From Saccharospirillum sp. (lineage in GTDB: Bacteria > Pseudomonadota > Gammaproteobacteria > Pseudomonadales > Natronospirillaceae): 64,000 nt of DNA. The stretch lies in the NCBI GenBank assembly GCA_018402545.1, contig JAGYIL010000001.1:2046001-2110000 (forward strand). Direction: 5' to 3'. The position numbers were made by a program, and so were the translations under genes. Shown here in pieces: positions 46,717-56,112 of the stretch. Each line of letters starts with the position of its first letter. Position 1 is the first letter of the stretch. A model generated the notes under the pieces. That model worked only from the letters and a program-made list of their open reading frames with translations, ran no database searches and had not been told where the DNA came from.

Positions 46717-47928
46717 CTAACCTACAAAGCTGTTCATTTCCATTATGGGCAGTACGATCGCCAGTACAATGATCAGTACAATGCCCCCCATCAACAACAC
46801 CATCAAGGGTTCGAAGAGCCCCAGAATGGTGGCGATGAGTTCCTTGACCTGCTGGTCCTCGGCATCGGCTGTGCGCTGCAACATGCTGTCCAGTTCACCA
46901 CTGGCTTCGCCACTGGCGATCATGTGCAACATCATTGGCCGAAAGTGTCCGGCGTCGGCCAGGGCTTTGCCCAGACTGCCGCCTTCCGACACCCGTAAAG
47001 CGGCTTCCTTTACGCGTGCCTGAATTTCCAAATTGGTAACGACTTCGGACGAGATACGCATGGCCTCAACCAGTGGCACCCCGGAGCCGGAAAGAATGGC
47101 CACCGTGCTGATAAAGCGGGCGGTATTGAAGCCGCGCGAGACCCGGCCAATCAGCGGCAGGCGCAACAGTACTCTGTGGGTAATCCGGCGCCGGCGCGGT
47201 GCCCGGTTCCAGAGCATCAGCGCGATCACCATCGCCACGATCACCAGGCACGACACTAGCCACCAGCTCTGAATCCAGTCGCTGGCGGCGAGCAAGGCCC
47301 GCGTCGGCCCGGGCAACGCTTCACCGGTCGAGGAGAATACCCCTACGATGTCGGGCACCACTGAATTGAGCAGAAACACCACAATGCCGACGGCGACCAG
47401 CGTCAGAAAGGCCGGGTAAATGGACGACATCTGTACCTGTTTGCGGGTGCGTTGCTGGTCTTCCATATAGTCGGCCAGGCGCAGCATAACCCGGTCGAGG
47501 TGACCACTGTGCTCGCCGGCATCGACCGTTGCCCGGTAAAGCGGCGGAAAGGCTCTCGGAAAATCTTCCAGCGCTTTCGCAAGACTGTACCCTTCCATCA
47601 CCCGGGCGCGAACACCGAGCATCAGACTGCGTACCCGGGCCCGTTCGGATTGCTCCGCGACGGCCCGGATGCACTCCTCCAACGGCATGCCGGAGGCGAC
47701 CAGTGTCGACAATTGCCGGGTCAGCAAGGCCAGGTCGGCGACCGACACCGACGGGCCACCAAAAAGACCGGAAGAGCGGGACTGACGACGCTGAGTCATC
47801 TCGACATCGACCGGGAACCAGCCTTTGTCGCGCAATTGCTGGCGCACCTGACGACTGCTGTCTGCTTCAATCACGCCTTTACGGCGTTTGCCTCTGGCAT
47901 CGAGCGCCGCGTATTCAAAAGCCGCCAT
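46717..47928 (-). CDS. gspF: Type II secretion inner-membrane protein GspF
   Basis: A 403-residue polytopic platform protein with two repeated T2SSF domains and three membrane helices (about 170-190, 218-240, 375-400). Motifs include LTRQLSTLVASGMPLEECI and SGEASGELDSML. Start lies two bases after the gspE stop. Confidence 0.95.
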   Translation of the reverse strand: MAAFEYAALDARGKRRKGVIEADSSRQVRQQLRDKGWFPVDVEMTQRRQSRSSGLFGGPSVSVADLALLTRQLSTLVASGMPLEECIRAVAEQSERARVRSLMLGVRARVMEGYSLAKALEDFPRAFPPLYRATVDAGEHSGHLDRVMLRLADYMEDQQRTRKQVQMSSIYPAFLTLVAVGIVVFLLNSVVPDIVGVFSSTGEALPGPTRALLAASDWIQSWWLVSCLVIVAMVIALMLWNRAPRRRRITHRVLLRLPLIGRVSRGFNTARFISTVAILSGSGVPLVEAMRISSEVVTNLEIQARVKEAALRVSEGGSLGKALADAGHFRPMMLHMIASGEASGELDSMLQRTADAEDQQVKELIATILGLFEPLMVLLMGGIVLIIVLAIVLPIMEMNSFVG

Positions 47929-47930
47929 AC

Positions 47931-49424
47931 TCAGTAGCTCCGGTACACGCGCAGTACTTCCTCAACGGTGGTGAGACCCTTCATTACCTTGTCTTTTCCG
48001 TCTTGCAATATGCTCGGCGACAGCGTCCGGGCGTGGCGCTCCAGATCGATGTCACCGGCCCGGTCATGAACCAGCTGGCGCAGGCCTTCGTCTACCCGAA
48101 TAAACTCATACAGACCCAACCGGCCGCGATAGCCTGTGCTCTTACAGGCCGAACACCCGGCGGCATGATAGATGGTCGGCTTGTCAGTGGTCGAAATGCC
48201 CAAGAATTCGCATTCCGCTTCATCGGGCTGGTAAGGCGTTTTGCAATCCGGACAGAGGGTACGAACCAGCCGCTGGGAGACCAGGCCAATCAAACTGGAG
48301 GCCAGCAAAAAGGGCTCGATGCCCATGTCTTGCAAGCGGGTGACGGCCCCGGTCGCACTGTTAGTGTGCAGCGTCGATAACACCAGGTGACCGGTCAGAC
48401 TGGCCTGGACTGCAATATCAGCCGTTTCATAGTCGCGAATCTCGCCGATCATTACGACATCCGGGTCCTGACGCAAAATGGCGCGCAAGCCTCGGGCAAA
48501 GGTCATATCGACCTTGGTGTTTACCTGTGTTTGGCCAACCCCCGGCAGACTGTATTCAATGGGGTCTTCCACCGTCATGATGTTGCGGCTGTGACTGTTC
48601 AGCGACTGCAAGGCGGCGTAGAGCGTCGTGGTTTTACCGGAACCGGTCGGCCCGGTAACAAGGATAATGCCATGCGGGCGCTGAATCAGATCGGTGATGG
48701 TTTTCAAATCGCGCGGGTTCAAACCAAGCTGGTTTACATCCAGACGACCCGCTTGCTTGTCGAGCAAACGCAACACCACCCGTTCGCCGTGGTTGGAGGG
48801 AATGGTCGAGACCCGCAAGTCCACTTCCCGGCCTGCAACACGCAGCGCAATGCGCCCGTCCTGGGGGACGCGTTTCTCGGCGATGTCGAGCCGCGACATG
48901 ACCTTGATACGGGAGACCAGCAGGGGCGCCAGTGCCCGCTTGGGTTGCACCACTTCACGCAACACACCATCGACCCGAAACCGGATCGACAGGCGTTTTT
49001 CATAGGTTTCGATGTGAATGTCCGACGCCTGTTCGCGAATGGCTTCGGACAGAATAGCGTTGATCAGGCGAATGATGGGGGCGTCGTCTTCCTGCTCCAT
49101 CAGATCTTCGGTTTCCGGTACAGAGTCGGCCAGAGAACTGAGATCCATGGTATCGCCAAGCCCTTCCACCATCTGCATCGCATCATCAGAATCGGTGTGG
49201 TAGGCGCGGTTCAGGTATTCGGAGAACTCCTGTTCGTTAACCTGCATGTGCGGGAAAACGCCTTGCATCAGACGCTGAGCCTCTTGCAAGGCATTCAGAT
49301 TCACATCCGGCCGGTACAACAGGCGTGGGCCATCTGCGTGGTCGTAGTCGATCACCACGCCATGGCGTTTGGCGAATGTGAATGGCAGGCGTCGTTCCGT
49401 AACGCCCTGGGGTACCGCATTCAT
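47931..49424 (-). CDS. gspE: Type II secretion ATPase GspE
   Basis: A 497-residue secretion ATPase. N1E domain (about 1-110), Walker A GPTGSGKTTT (about 256-263), Asp box DPEIEYSLPG-type, Walker B and His box (LSTLHTNSATGAVTRL), and a tetracysteine zinc site CPDC...CSAC typical of GspE. It is first in the transcribed gspE-F-G-H-I-J-K-L-M run; gspC and gspD are not upstream. Confidence 0.95.
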   Translation of the reverse strand: MNAVPQGVTERRLPFTFAKRHGVVIDYDHADGPRLLYRPDVNLNALQEAQRLMQGVFPHMQVNEQEFSEYLNRAYHTDSDDAMQMVEGLGDTMDLSSLADSVPETEDLMEQEDDAPIIRLINAILSEAIREQASDIHIETYEKRLSIRFRVDGVLREVVQPKRALAPLLVSRIKVMSRLDIAEKRVPQDGRIALRVAGREVDLRVSTIPSNHGERVVLRLLDKQAGRLDVNQLGLNPRDLKTITDLIQRPHGIILVTGPTGSGKTTTLYAALQSLNSHSRNIMTVEDPIEYSLPGVGQTQVNTKVDMTFARGLRAILRQDPDVVMIGEIRDYETADIAVQASLTGHLVLSTLHTNSATGAVTRLQDMGIEPFLLASSLIGLVSQRLVRTLCPDCKTPYQPDEAECEFLGISTTDKPTIYHAAGCSACKSTGYRGRLGLYEFIRVDEGLRQLVHDRAGDIDLERHARTLSPSILQDGKDKVMKGLTTVEEVLRVYRSY

Positions 49425-49560
49425 TGCTGTGTCCTGTACTGAAGTCCGTTGTGTGCCGGCATCATCGCTAGCGTCTTGCCTGCCCGATGCGTGAGTCCTG
49501 CCTTAACGACGGACGGTAACCATTTGAATTTGCGGAAGAATATCATTCATTCCGGGGGTA

Positions 49561-51732
49561 TCAACCTACCCATCGCTGAATCAGTGTGATCAGGTTCTCA
49601 TAGGTAACCGGTTTGGTCATAAAATCGTCCATTCCGGCGGCCAGACAAGCCCGTTCCTGTTCCGGCGTGTCTTCCCCGGTCAGTGCGATGATCGGCAAAT
49701 GGGTTCCGGTGCCCATCTCCCGTTGCCGGATAATTCGGGTCGCTTCCAACCCGTCCATGCGCGGCATCAGACAATCCATGATCACCAGGTTGTAGGGTGG
49801 ATCCTGAACGGCCTGTTGCGACGCTTCTAGGCCGTTCACACAGGTGTCGACTGTTGCACCCATACGACCCAGCAACCGCACCACCACTTTCTGGTTAACC
49901 ATGTTGTCTTCCGCCAGCAATACACGGACCTGATCGCACCGGTACTCTGCCGCAGTGTCGACCCGGGTTGCCTCATGGGATTGCCGCAACATTTGCAACA
50001 GCTCATCCCGGGCGGCCGGTTTCTCTATAAACCGGAAACCAAGCTCCAGATCCGCCAGCAAGCCCCGCTGCAACTGGGACGCATAGAGGAATACAGTGGT
50101 CTGTGGTGCTTCGGTTTGCAACCGGCTTTTTAGTAGCTTTACCTGTTCAAGATAACTTTGGGCGCGGGCGTCCTCGACGGGCAGGTTAATCAGGATAAAG
50201 TCGGTCGGCTGTATCGAATCGCCTTCAAGCAGTCGCTCCAGCGTCCAGGTAGATACGGTCATTTCCCAGCTGTAAAACTCGGCACTGAGTGCACGCTCGG
50301 TAACCGGGCTTAGATCGACCAGCGTAATGGACCTGCCGGCCATGTATTTGGCCGGTCTGAAGGAGCTGGCCTGCTGGGAGCTGGCCTGAATGGGCAGCGA
50401 GACCACGATCTTTCTCAGATCCTGTTTCGACGATACGGTAAGCTTGGCATTCATCGACTTGAACTGAGCTGCAGCAACCATCAAGGTCAACTGGTCGGAG
50501 ACGTCTTCGTCTTCGGGCAGGGTGTTCATGTTGCGGTTAATGGCGGCGCGCAAGTCCTCGTCACTGACCTCGGTATTGATGAAATAGAAAGACAGCAGCA
50601 GGTTGTCCTGGCCCTGTTCGGTGTCTCCATCCATGGCAATGCGAACGGTAATCTCACCTTCTTCCGCGCTGTCGAGCGTGAAGTCCAGCAGCCGGCGAAA
50701 GGCATTCGACAGCCACTGTGGGTCGAGCTCTATTCGCTCGGGCACAGAGGGGTGATACAAGTAAGCCAGCTCCAGCCCGTGTTCATGAGCCTTGCTGCCC
50801 ATATCGGACAGAGCGTGCTCCAGCGTCTTGCGCAGGTTGAATACGATTGACTGAGGAACCCGCGACTGATCCCGCTGTTCGATGAAGGCCTCGAGATCAG
50901 TCACCAGGTCCAGAATAGACCGGCCACTGCGACGGGCAATACTGAGCATGCCCTGGTGTTCCGTCGACTGTTCATCATGAGTGAGCATCCCCAACACGCC
51001 CAGTAACCCGCTCAGGGGCGTTTTAACCCGATGCAGCAGCTGATTGACAAAGCGCCGGTTGGTGGTGGCCTGCAATACATTCTCTTCACGGGCTTCTTCG
51101 AGCGCTTTGAGGCGCATCTTGAGCTCGTGGTTATGCGTCAGAAAACTCCAGACCAGTTCCGAGACCCGACCCGCCGTACTTACCAGGTAGAAATACACGG
51201 CGATAAAGGCGATCCCCACCCAGACATGACCCGACGATTCCGCTCGGATCAGGTAATAAAGACCGATAGGCAGCAATAACACCGCGAGATACACACGAAC
51301 CGTGCGGCCATAGAGGGAGTAGACAAAGGTGCCGCCCGCTGCGACAGACAGGGTGTACAGCAGACCCAGCAAGGCAATCGGATGCTCGGGCCCGTCCAGC
51401 CGGTAAACCAGATAGGCCGTCCAGACGGCAGCGTGCAGAAAGCCCGAGAGAATAAAGGTATCGCGCCAACGAGCCGGGCCACGGGCGTACCAGTCAGAGA
51501 ACTGGGCGATCATGATAAAACGCCAGGCGGCCATAATGACCAGCGCCAGGCCAAACACATAGCTGGCATTAGGCGTGGGCCCCACGGCAAGCCATTGCCA
51601 TTCCAGCAACAGAAACACCACAAAATGCAGGACGGCACTGGGCAGTCCCTGTCGACTCAGGGTTTCATCGATTCGCTTGAGAATGGCGCGATCTTTCTGG
51701 GCTTTGTGCTGTGGCGTAAAAAACCAACTCAT
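49561..51732 (-). CDS. Hybrid histidine kinase with degenerate ATP-binding domain and two receivers
   Basis: A 723-residue protein with six to seven membrane helices (about 35-195) and a coiled coil (205-222). A HisKA-like helix keeps His234 (LLHRVKTPLSG). An HATPase-like region (337-450) has lost both N-box Asn (SNAFRRLLDFT), the DxGxG motif (FINTEVSDED) and the GLGL loop. A pseudo-receiver follows (468-585, Asp replaced in ILINLP). The C-terminal receiver is intact: Asp609, phosphoacceptor Asp653, Thr685 and Lys707. It probably cannot phosphorylate itself. The gap to gspE is 136 bases; regulation of secretion is only a guess. Confidence 0.8.
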   Translation of the reverse strand: MSWFFTPQHKAQKDRAILKRIDETLSRQGLPSAVLHFVVFLLLEWQWLAVGPTPNASYVFGLALVIMAAWRFIMIAQFSDWYARGPARWRDTFILSGFLHAAVWTAYLVYRLDGPEHPIALLGLLYTLSVAAGGTFVYSLYGRTVRVYLAVLLLPIGLYYLIRAESSGHVWVGIAFIAVYFYLVSTAGRVSELVWSFLTHNHELKMRLKALEEAREENVLQATTNRRFVNQLLHRVKTPLSGLLGVLGMLTHDEQSTEHQGMLSIARRSGRSILDLVTDLEAFIEQRDQSRVPQSIVFNLRKTLEHALSDMGSKAHEHGLELAYLYHPSVPERIELDPQWLSNAFRRLLDFTLDSAEEGEITVRIAMDGDTEQGQDNLLLSFYFINTEVSDEDLRAAINRNMNTLPEDEDVSDQLTLMVAAAQFKSMNAKLTVSSKQDLRKIVVSLPIQASSQQASSFRPAKYMAGRSITLVDLSPVTERALSAEFYSWEMTVSTWTLERLLEGDSIQPTDFILINLPVEDARAQSYLEQVKLLKSRLQTEAPQTTVFLYASQLQRGLLADLELGFRFIEKPAARDELLQMLRQSHEATRVDTAAEYRCDQVRVLLAEDNMVNQKVVVRLLGRMGATVDTCVNGLEASQQAVQDPPYNLVIMDCLMPRMDGLEATRIIRQREMGTGTHLPIIALTGEDTPEQERACLAAGMDDFMTKPVTYENLITLIQRWVG

Positions 51733-51832
51733 AGATAGTCATCCGACGCCGCTGCGTCCTGCAAAGACCGCCACTATACCCTCTGTTGGCCCGCCGCCCA
51801 ACCGTGAGGAGGCCAATTACTGCCTGGAGTCC

Positions 51833-52016
51833 GTGTCAGGCACCGGGCATACCTATCTGGGGTCGGCATGAACCCATCCATGGGGCCTAGACTTCGGGAT
51901 ATGAATCCCCTCCATGGGTTTCACCCTTCGGGCTCGCTGCGCTCATGCTAAAACGCTCCTGGCGTTTTAGTCCATGCCTCAGACTTCTCCAGACAGGTAC
52001 ACCCGGCACCTGACAC
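51833..52016 (+). repeat. Dispersed inverted-repeat element, copy R2 (184 bp)
   Basis: Terminal inverted repeats at 51833-51862 and 51987-52016 (30 bp each, about 24 of 30 matching). The interior is nearly identical to R3 and R1, including the CTAAAACGC/GCGTTTTAG hairpin (51948-51970). Similarity to R3 continues to about 52042 (AACTCTGAAACTT). It fills most of the 362-base gap 51733-52094 between the hybrid kinase and etfA. No ORF of its own. Confidence 0.88.
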
Positions 52017-52048
52017 TCAGTTGGTTGCCAACTCTGAAACTTGAAATA

Positions 52049-52071
52049 AAAAACCCGGCAGCGCCGGGTTT
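52049..52071 (-). terminator. Terminator of etfBA
   Basis: AACCCGGC (52052-52059) pairs with GCCGGGTT (52063-52070) around AGC. On the minus strand six T residues follow. It lies about 25 bases beyond the etfA stop. Confidence 0.85.
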
Positions 52072-52094
52072 ATGGATCACATTCAAACGATGCC

Positions 52095-53021
52095 TCAGAG
52101 CGCTTTTTCAAACTCGGGCAAGGCGTCGAACAGATCTGCTACCAGGCCATAGTCGGCTACCTGGAAGATGGGCGCGTCTTCATCTTTGTTGATGGCGACA
52201 ATCACCTTGCTGTCTTTCATGCCGGCCAGATGCTGAATCTGACCGGATATGCCGACGGCGATGTAGAGTTCCGGCGCTACGATCTTGCCGGTCTGGCCAA
52301 CCTGCATGTCGTTCGGTACGAAACCGGCATCCACCGCGGCGCGCGAGGCACCGACGGCTGCGTCGAGTTTATCGGCCAGGGTGTACAGCAGTTTGAAGTT
52401 GTCGCCATTCTGCATGCCACGACCACCGGAGACCACGATGCGGGCAGCGGTCAGTTCAGGGCGATCCGACTTGGCCAAATCTTCACCGACGAAGGCACTG
52501 ATGCCCTTGTCATGGCCGCCAGTTACCGTTTCAACGGATGCAGAGCCATTCAGTTCGCAGGCATCGAAGGCGGTGCCGCGCACGGTGATCACCTTGATGC
52601 TGTCGCTCGATTGCACGGTGGCAATGGCGTTACCCGCGTAGATGGGGCGCTTGAAGGTATCGGCCGATTCCACACTGAGAATGTCTGAAATCTGTTCAAC
52701 GTCGAGCAGTGCGGCCAGACGCGGCATCATGTTTTTGCCGTTAGTGGTTGCCGGGGCCAGAATGTGGCTGTAGGACTTGCCCAGTTCGGCCACCAGGTCG
52801 GCCAGGTTTTCGGCCAACTGATGGCCATATGCCGCATCGTCGGCTAACAAAACTTTGCTGACACCGGACAGTTTGGCGGCTTCATCAGCCACGGACTGGG
52901 CGCCGGAGCCGGCGACCAGAACATCGATGTCGCCACCGATTTTAGCGGCAGCCGTAATCACGTGGGACGTTACCGGAGCCAGCGATGCGTTATCGTGTTC
53001 AGCTATGATCAGAATACTCAT
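52095..53021 (-). CDS. etfA: Electron transfer flavoprotein alpha subunit
   Basis: A 308-residue ETF alpha subunit. The C-terminal FAD-binding domain carries [19 protein letters not shown] and [29 protein letters not shown]. With EtfB it carries electrons from acyl-CoA dehydrogenases to ETF:ubiquinone oxidoreductase. Its start overlaps the etfB stop by four bases. Repeat R2 lies beyond its terminator. Confidence 0.96.
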   Translation of the reverse strand: MSILIIAEHDNASLAPVTSHVITAAAKIGGDIDVLVAGSGAQSVADEAAKLSGVSKVLLADDAAYGHQLAENLADLVAELGKSYSHILAPATTNGKNMMPRLAALLDVEQISDILSVESADTFKRPIYAGNAIATVQSSDSIKVITVRGTAFDACELNGSASVETVTGGHDKGISAFVGEDLAKSDRPELTAARIVVSGGRGMQNGDNFKLLYTLADKLDAAVGASRAAVDAGFVPNDMQVGQTGKIVAPELYIAVGISGQIQHLAGMKDSKVIVAINKDEDAPIFQVADYGLVADLFDALPEFEKAL

Positions 53022-53770
53022 GACAGCACCTTCGCTTCGTTTTTCAGTTTATCGACCAACTCGGCAACCGAGCCAACGGTAATGCCCCCTTTGCGCTCGG
53101 CAGGTGGCTCTACACTGAGCACTTTAACGCTGTTGCTGAGCGTTACGCCGTAATCCGCTGCGGTTTTCTTGTCGAGCGGTTTGCGCTTGGCTTTCATGAT
53201 GTCCGGCAGCTTGGCATAGCGAGGCTCGTTCAGGCGCAAGTCGGTGGTGATGATGGCTGGTAAATTCAGAGACAGGGTCTGCAGCCCCCCGTCGATTTCA
53301 CGGGTTACCTGAGCCTTGTCGCCGTCTATCAATAGTTGGCTGGCAAAGGTGCCCTGGGCCATGCCGGTCAGTGCGGCGAGCATCTGGCCTGTCTGGTTGT
53401 TGTCGCTGTCGATGGACTGCTTGCCCAGCAACACCAGGCCTGGTTGCTCTTCATCGACTATCGCCTTGAGCAGCTTGGCCACGCCCAGTGAACTGGGGGC
53501 TTCGTCGGTGGTGATCAGGATGCCGCGGTCGGCGCCCAATGCCATGGCCTTGCGGATTTGCTCTTCGGCCTTGGCTTCACCGATTGACACGACCACGATC
53601 TCGGTGGCGGTGCCCTGCTCTTTCAGTCGCACGGCTTCTTCGACGGCAATTTCGCAGAACGGATTCATATCCATTTTCACGTTGGCCAGATCCACATCGC
53701 TGTTGTCTGGCTTGACGCGGACTTTGACGTTGTAGTCCACAACACGCTTTACCGGAACCAGAATTTTCAT
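53018..53770 (-). CDS. etfB: Electron transfer flavoprotein beta subunit
   Basis: A 250-residue ETF beta subunit, starting [19 protein letters not shown], with the AMP-binding region and the [22 protein letters not shown] family signature. First gene of etfBA. It is divergent from etfD across 370 bases holding PsrA-like sites. Confidence 0.96.
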   Translation of the reverse strand: MKILVPVKRVVDYNVKVRVKPDNSDVDLANVKMDMNPFCEIAVEEAVRLKEQGTATEIVVVSIGEAKAEEQIRKAMALGADRGILITTDEAPSSLGVAKLLKAIVDEEQPGLVLLGKQSIDSDNNQTGQMLAALTGMAQGTFASQLLIDGDKAQVTREIDGGLQTLSLNLPAIITTDLRLNEPRYAKLPDIMKAKRKPLDKKTAADYGVTLSNSVKVLSVEPPAERKGGITVGSVAELVDKLKNEAKVLS

Positions 53771-53884
53771 AGTGGTCTCGTGTCCTCATGGTCAGATGAC
53801 CGTCGAATTGGCGGTCGAAGTTTGGGGTTGGCGGCTCACCGTCAGGGCACTGCCCTGGCAACCACGCACGGCGGACATTTAATC

Positions 53885-53916
53885 CGTTTTAAACGAAAAT
53901 TTCAAACAGTTGTTTT
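53885..53916. promoter_or_regulatory. Candidate PsrA operator in the etfBA/etfD divergent promoter
   Basis: CGTTTTAAAC (53885-53894) is identical to the units of the psrA promoter. CAAAC-AGTT-GTTTT (53903-53916) fits the PsrA form AAAC-N2-4-GTTT. The site lies about 115 bases before etfB and 225 before etfD. Nothing else was recognised in the 370-base gap (53771-54140) apart from the etfD Shine-Dalgarno. Confidence 0.6.
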
Positions 53917-54140
53917 AATTTTTCCGGTTGAGCAGGTAAACTCGGTGCCAAATCGAGGTGGCGCCGCGGTTCTGTCATTACCCAGACGGTGACGTTATAT
54001 GCTCTCTATGGCGCCAAACCCGGTCATTACAATCGTATGCGAGTCACAGGAGTCGACACCGGGTACCGGTCTCGCCATCCCGTCACCGTAAAGCCCAGTT
54101 ACCGGGCCGTTCGCCCCGGTAATTCGTTCAGGAGGTCCCT

Positions 54141-55796
54141 ATGGAACGCGAATCCATGGAATTTGACGTAGTTGTTGTCGGCGCAGGTCCGGCCGGTCTG
54201 TCTGCAGCCATCCGGCTGATGCAAGGTGCGGCCGAGACTGGTCAGGAATTATCCGTCTGTGTCGTGGAAAAGGGATCCGAAGTGGGAGCCCATATTCTTT
54301 CCGGTGCCGTGTTCGAACCGCGCGCCCTGAGTGAACTGATTCCCGACTGGAAAGACAAGGGTGCCCCGCTAAACACCGCCGTGACCGGCGATGACATCTA
54401 TATGCTGCGTAACGAGAAAGCGGGCATAAAGGTCCCCAACCTCTTTGTGCCTGCGACCATGCACAACGAGGGCAACTACATCATCAGCCTGGGCAACCTT
54501 TGCCGCTGGCTTGCCGAACAGGCCGAAGGCCTGGGCGTTGAGATTTTCCCCGGCTTTGCCGCGGCTGACGTTTTGTACGGTGAAGACGGTTCCGTCCAGG
54601 GCATCATTACCGGTGACATGGGTGTGGCCGCAGACGGTTCGGAAAAAGACGGCTACATGCCGGGTATGGAATTGCGCGCCAAAACCACCCTGTTTGCCGA
54701 AGGCGCACGCGGCCATCTGGGCAAAAATCTGATCCGCACCTTCAAACTGGATGCCGGTAAAGACCCGCAGCATTATGGGCTGGGCATCAAGGAACTGTGG
54801 GATGTCGACCCTTCGGTTCACCAGCCGGGCAAGGTGGTCCACACCGCCGGCTGGCCGCTTGCAGAGCACGGCTCTCACGGTGGTTCCTTCATGTACCACA
54901 TCGAGAACAACCAGGTAGTGCTGGGTCTGATCACCGATCTCGGCTACCAGAACCCCTACCTCAGCCCGTTCGATGAATTCCAGCGCATGAAGCACCATCC
55001 GTTGTTTGCCAATACCCTGAAAAACGGCAAGCGCGTCTCCTACGGTGCCCGGGCCATTGCCAAGGGCGGCTTACAAAGTCTGCCGAAAATGCATTTCCCG
55101 GGTGGTTTGCTGATCGGTTGCGATGCCGGCACCCTGAACTTTGCCAAGATCAAGGGCAGCCACACCGCCATGAAATCTGGCATGGTGGCCGCTGAGGTCA
55201 TTCTGGAACGAGCTAAAGGCGACTGGCAGGCGGGTCAGGATCTGGCTGAATACGCCGCGGCGTTTGAGCAATCCTGGGCTTATCAGGAACTGCACCAGCA
55301 ACGTAACTTTGGCCCGGCGCAGCACAAGTTCGGGAATGTGCTCGGCTCAGCCTATGCCTTTATCGATATCAACCTGTTCCGCGGCAAGCTGCCGTGGACG
55401 ATGCAGGACACGACGCCGGATTATGCGCAGACGAAACTGGCCAGTGACTGCCCGCAACTAAGCTACCCCAAGCCGGATGGCGTATTGAGCTTCGACAAGC
55501 TGAGCTCGGTGTTTTTGTCGAACACCAATCACGAGGAAGACCAGCCGGTGCACCTGAAACTGGCCGATCCGTCTATCCCGATCGCCAGCAACCTGCCGAA
55601 ATACGCAGAACCCGCCCAGCGATACTGTCCGGCCGGTGTATACGAAGTGATTGAGGATGAAGCAGGCGAAAAACGGTTTCAGATCAATGCGCAGAATTGC
55701 GTGCATTGCAAAACCTGTGACATCAAAGACCCGGCCCAAAACATCAACTGGGTAACGCCAGAAGGTGCGGGTGGACCAACCTACCCGAATATGTAA
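54141..55796 (+). CDS. etfD: Electron transfer flavoprotein-ubiquinone oxidoreductase
   Basis: A 551-residue ETF-QO that passes electrons from ETF into the quinone pool. N-terminal FAD fold VVVGAGPAGLSAAIRL (about 12-27), GAHILSGAVFEPRAL, and a C-terminal 4Fe-4S ferredoxin-like domain with CPAGVYEV and NCVHCKTCDIKDP cysteines. AGGAGG six bases before the ATG decides the start. It is divergent from etfBA, and both are bracketed by inverted copies of the dispersed repeat. Confidence 0.95.
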   Translation: MERESMEFDVVVVGAGPAGLSAAIRLMQGAAETGQELSVCVVEKGSEVGAHILSGAVFEPRALSELIPDWKDKGAPLNTAVTGDDIYMLRNEKAGIKVPNLFVPATMHNEGNYIISLGNLCRWLAEQAEGLGVEIFPGFAAADVLYGEDGSVQGIITGDMGVAADGSEKDGYMPGMELRAKTTLFAEGARGHLGKNLIRTFKLDAGKDPQHYGLGIKELWDVDPSVHQPGKVVHTAGWPLAEHGSHGGSFMYHIENNQVVLGLITDLGYQNPYLSPFDEFQRMKHHPLFANTLKNGKRVSYGARAIAKGGLQSLPKMHFPGGLLIGCDAGTLNFAKIKGSHTAMKSGMVAAEVILERAKGDWQAGQDLAEYAAAFEQSWAYQELHQQRNFGPAQHKFGNVLGSAYAFIDINLFRGKLPWTMQDTTPDYAQTKLASDCPQLSYPKPDGVLSFDKLSSVFLSNTNHEEDQPVHLKLADPSIPIASNLPKYAEPAQRYCPAGVYEVIEDEAGEKRFQINAQNCVHCKTCDIKDPAQNINWVTPEGAGGPTYPNM

Positions 55797-55884
55797 GGTA
55801 GGCTCAGCCCGGGCACTGACCGACAGTTCAGAGGCTCGGGTTATTGTTCTTCCAACTCAAGTTTCGGAGTTAGCATCCATCTTA

Positions 55885-56068
55885 GTGCCAGGTTCCAGGT
55901 ATACTTATCTGGGGAAGTCTGAGGCATGGACTAAAACGCCAGGAGCGTTTTAGCATGAGCGCAGCGAGCCCGAAGGGTGAAACCCATGGAGGGGATTCAT
56001 ATCCCGAAGTCTAGGCCCCATGGACGGGTTCACGCCGGCCCCAGATAGGTATACCTGGTGCCTGGCAC
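55885..56068 (-). repeat. Dispersed inverted-repeat element, copy R3 (184 bp)
   Basis: Same length as R2, in the opposite orientation. TIRs at 55885-55914 and 56039-56068 match at about 27 of 30 positions. Outside them a perfect 13-bp inverted repeat, AAGTTTCGGAGTT (55859-55871) and its complement (56094-56106), makes a 248-bp nested structure. The hairpin CTAAAACGC/GCGTTTTAG is at 55931-55953. It fills the 315-base gap 55797-56112 after etfD. Confidence 0.88.
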
Positions 56069-56112
56069 GGACTCCTGGCACAAAGTACAACTGAACTCCG
56101 AAACTTAACCTC

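Noticed and set aside
48387-49442. Plus-strand ORF of 351 codons opposite gspE
   Set aside because: Antisense shadow of a fully conserved ATPase gene.
51833-56068. R2-R3 as a composite transposon carrying etf genes
   Set aside because: No transposase, no target-site duplication seen, and the gene order matches the conserved Pseudomonas arrangement, so the etf genes look native.
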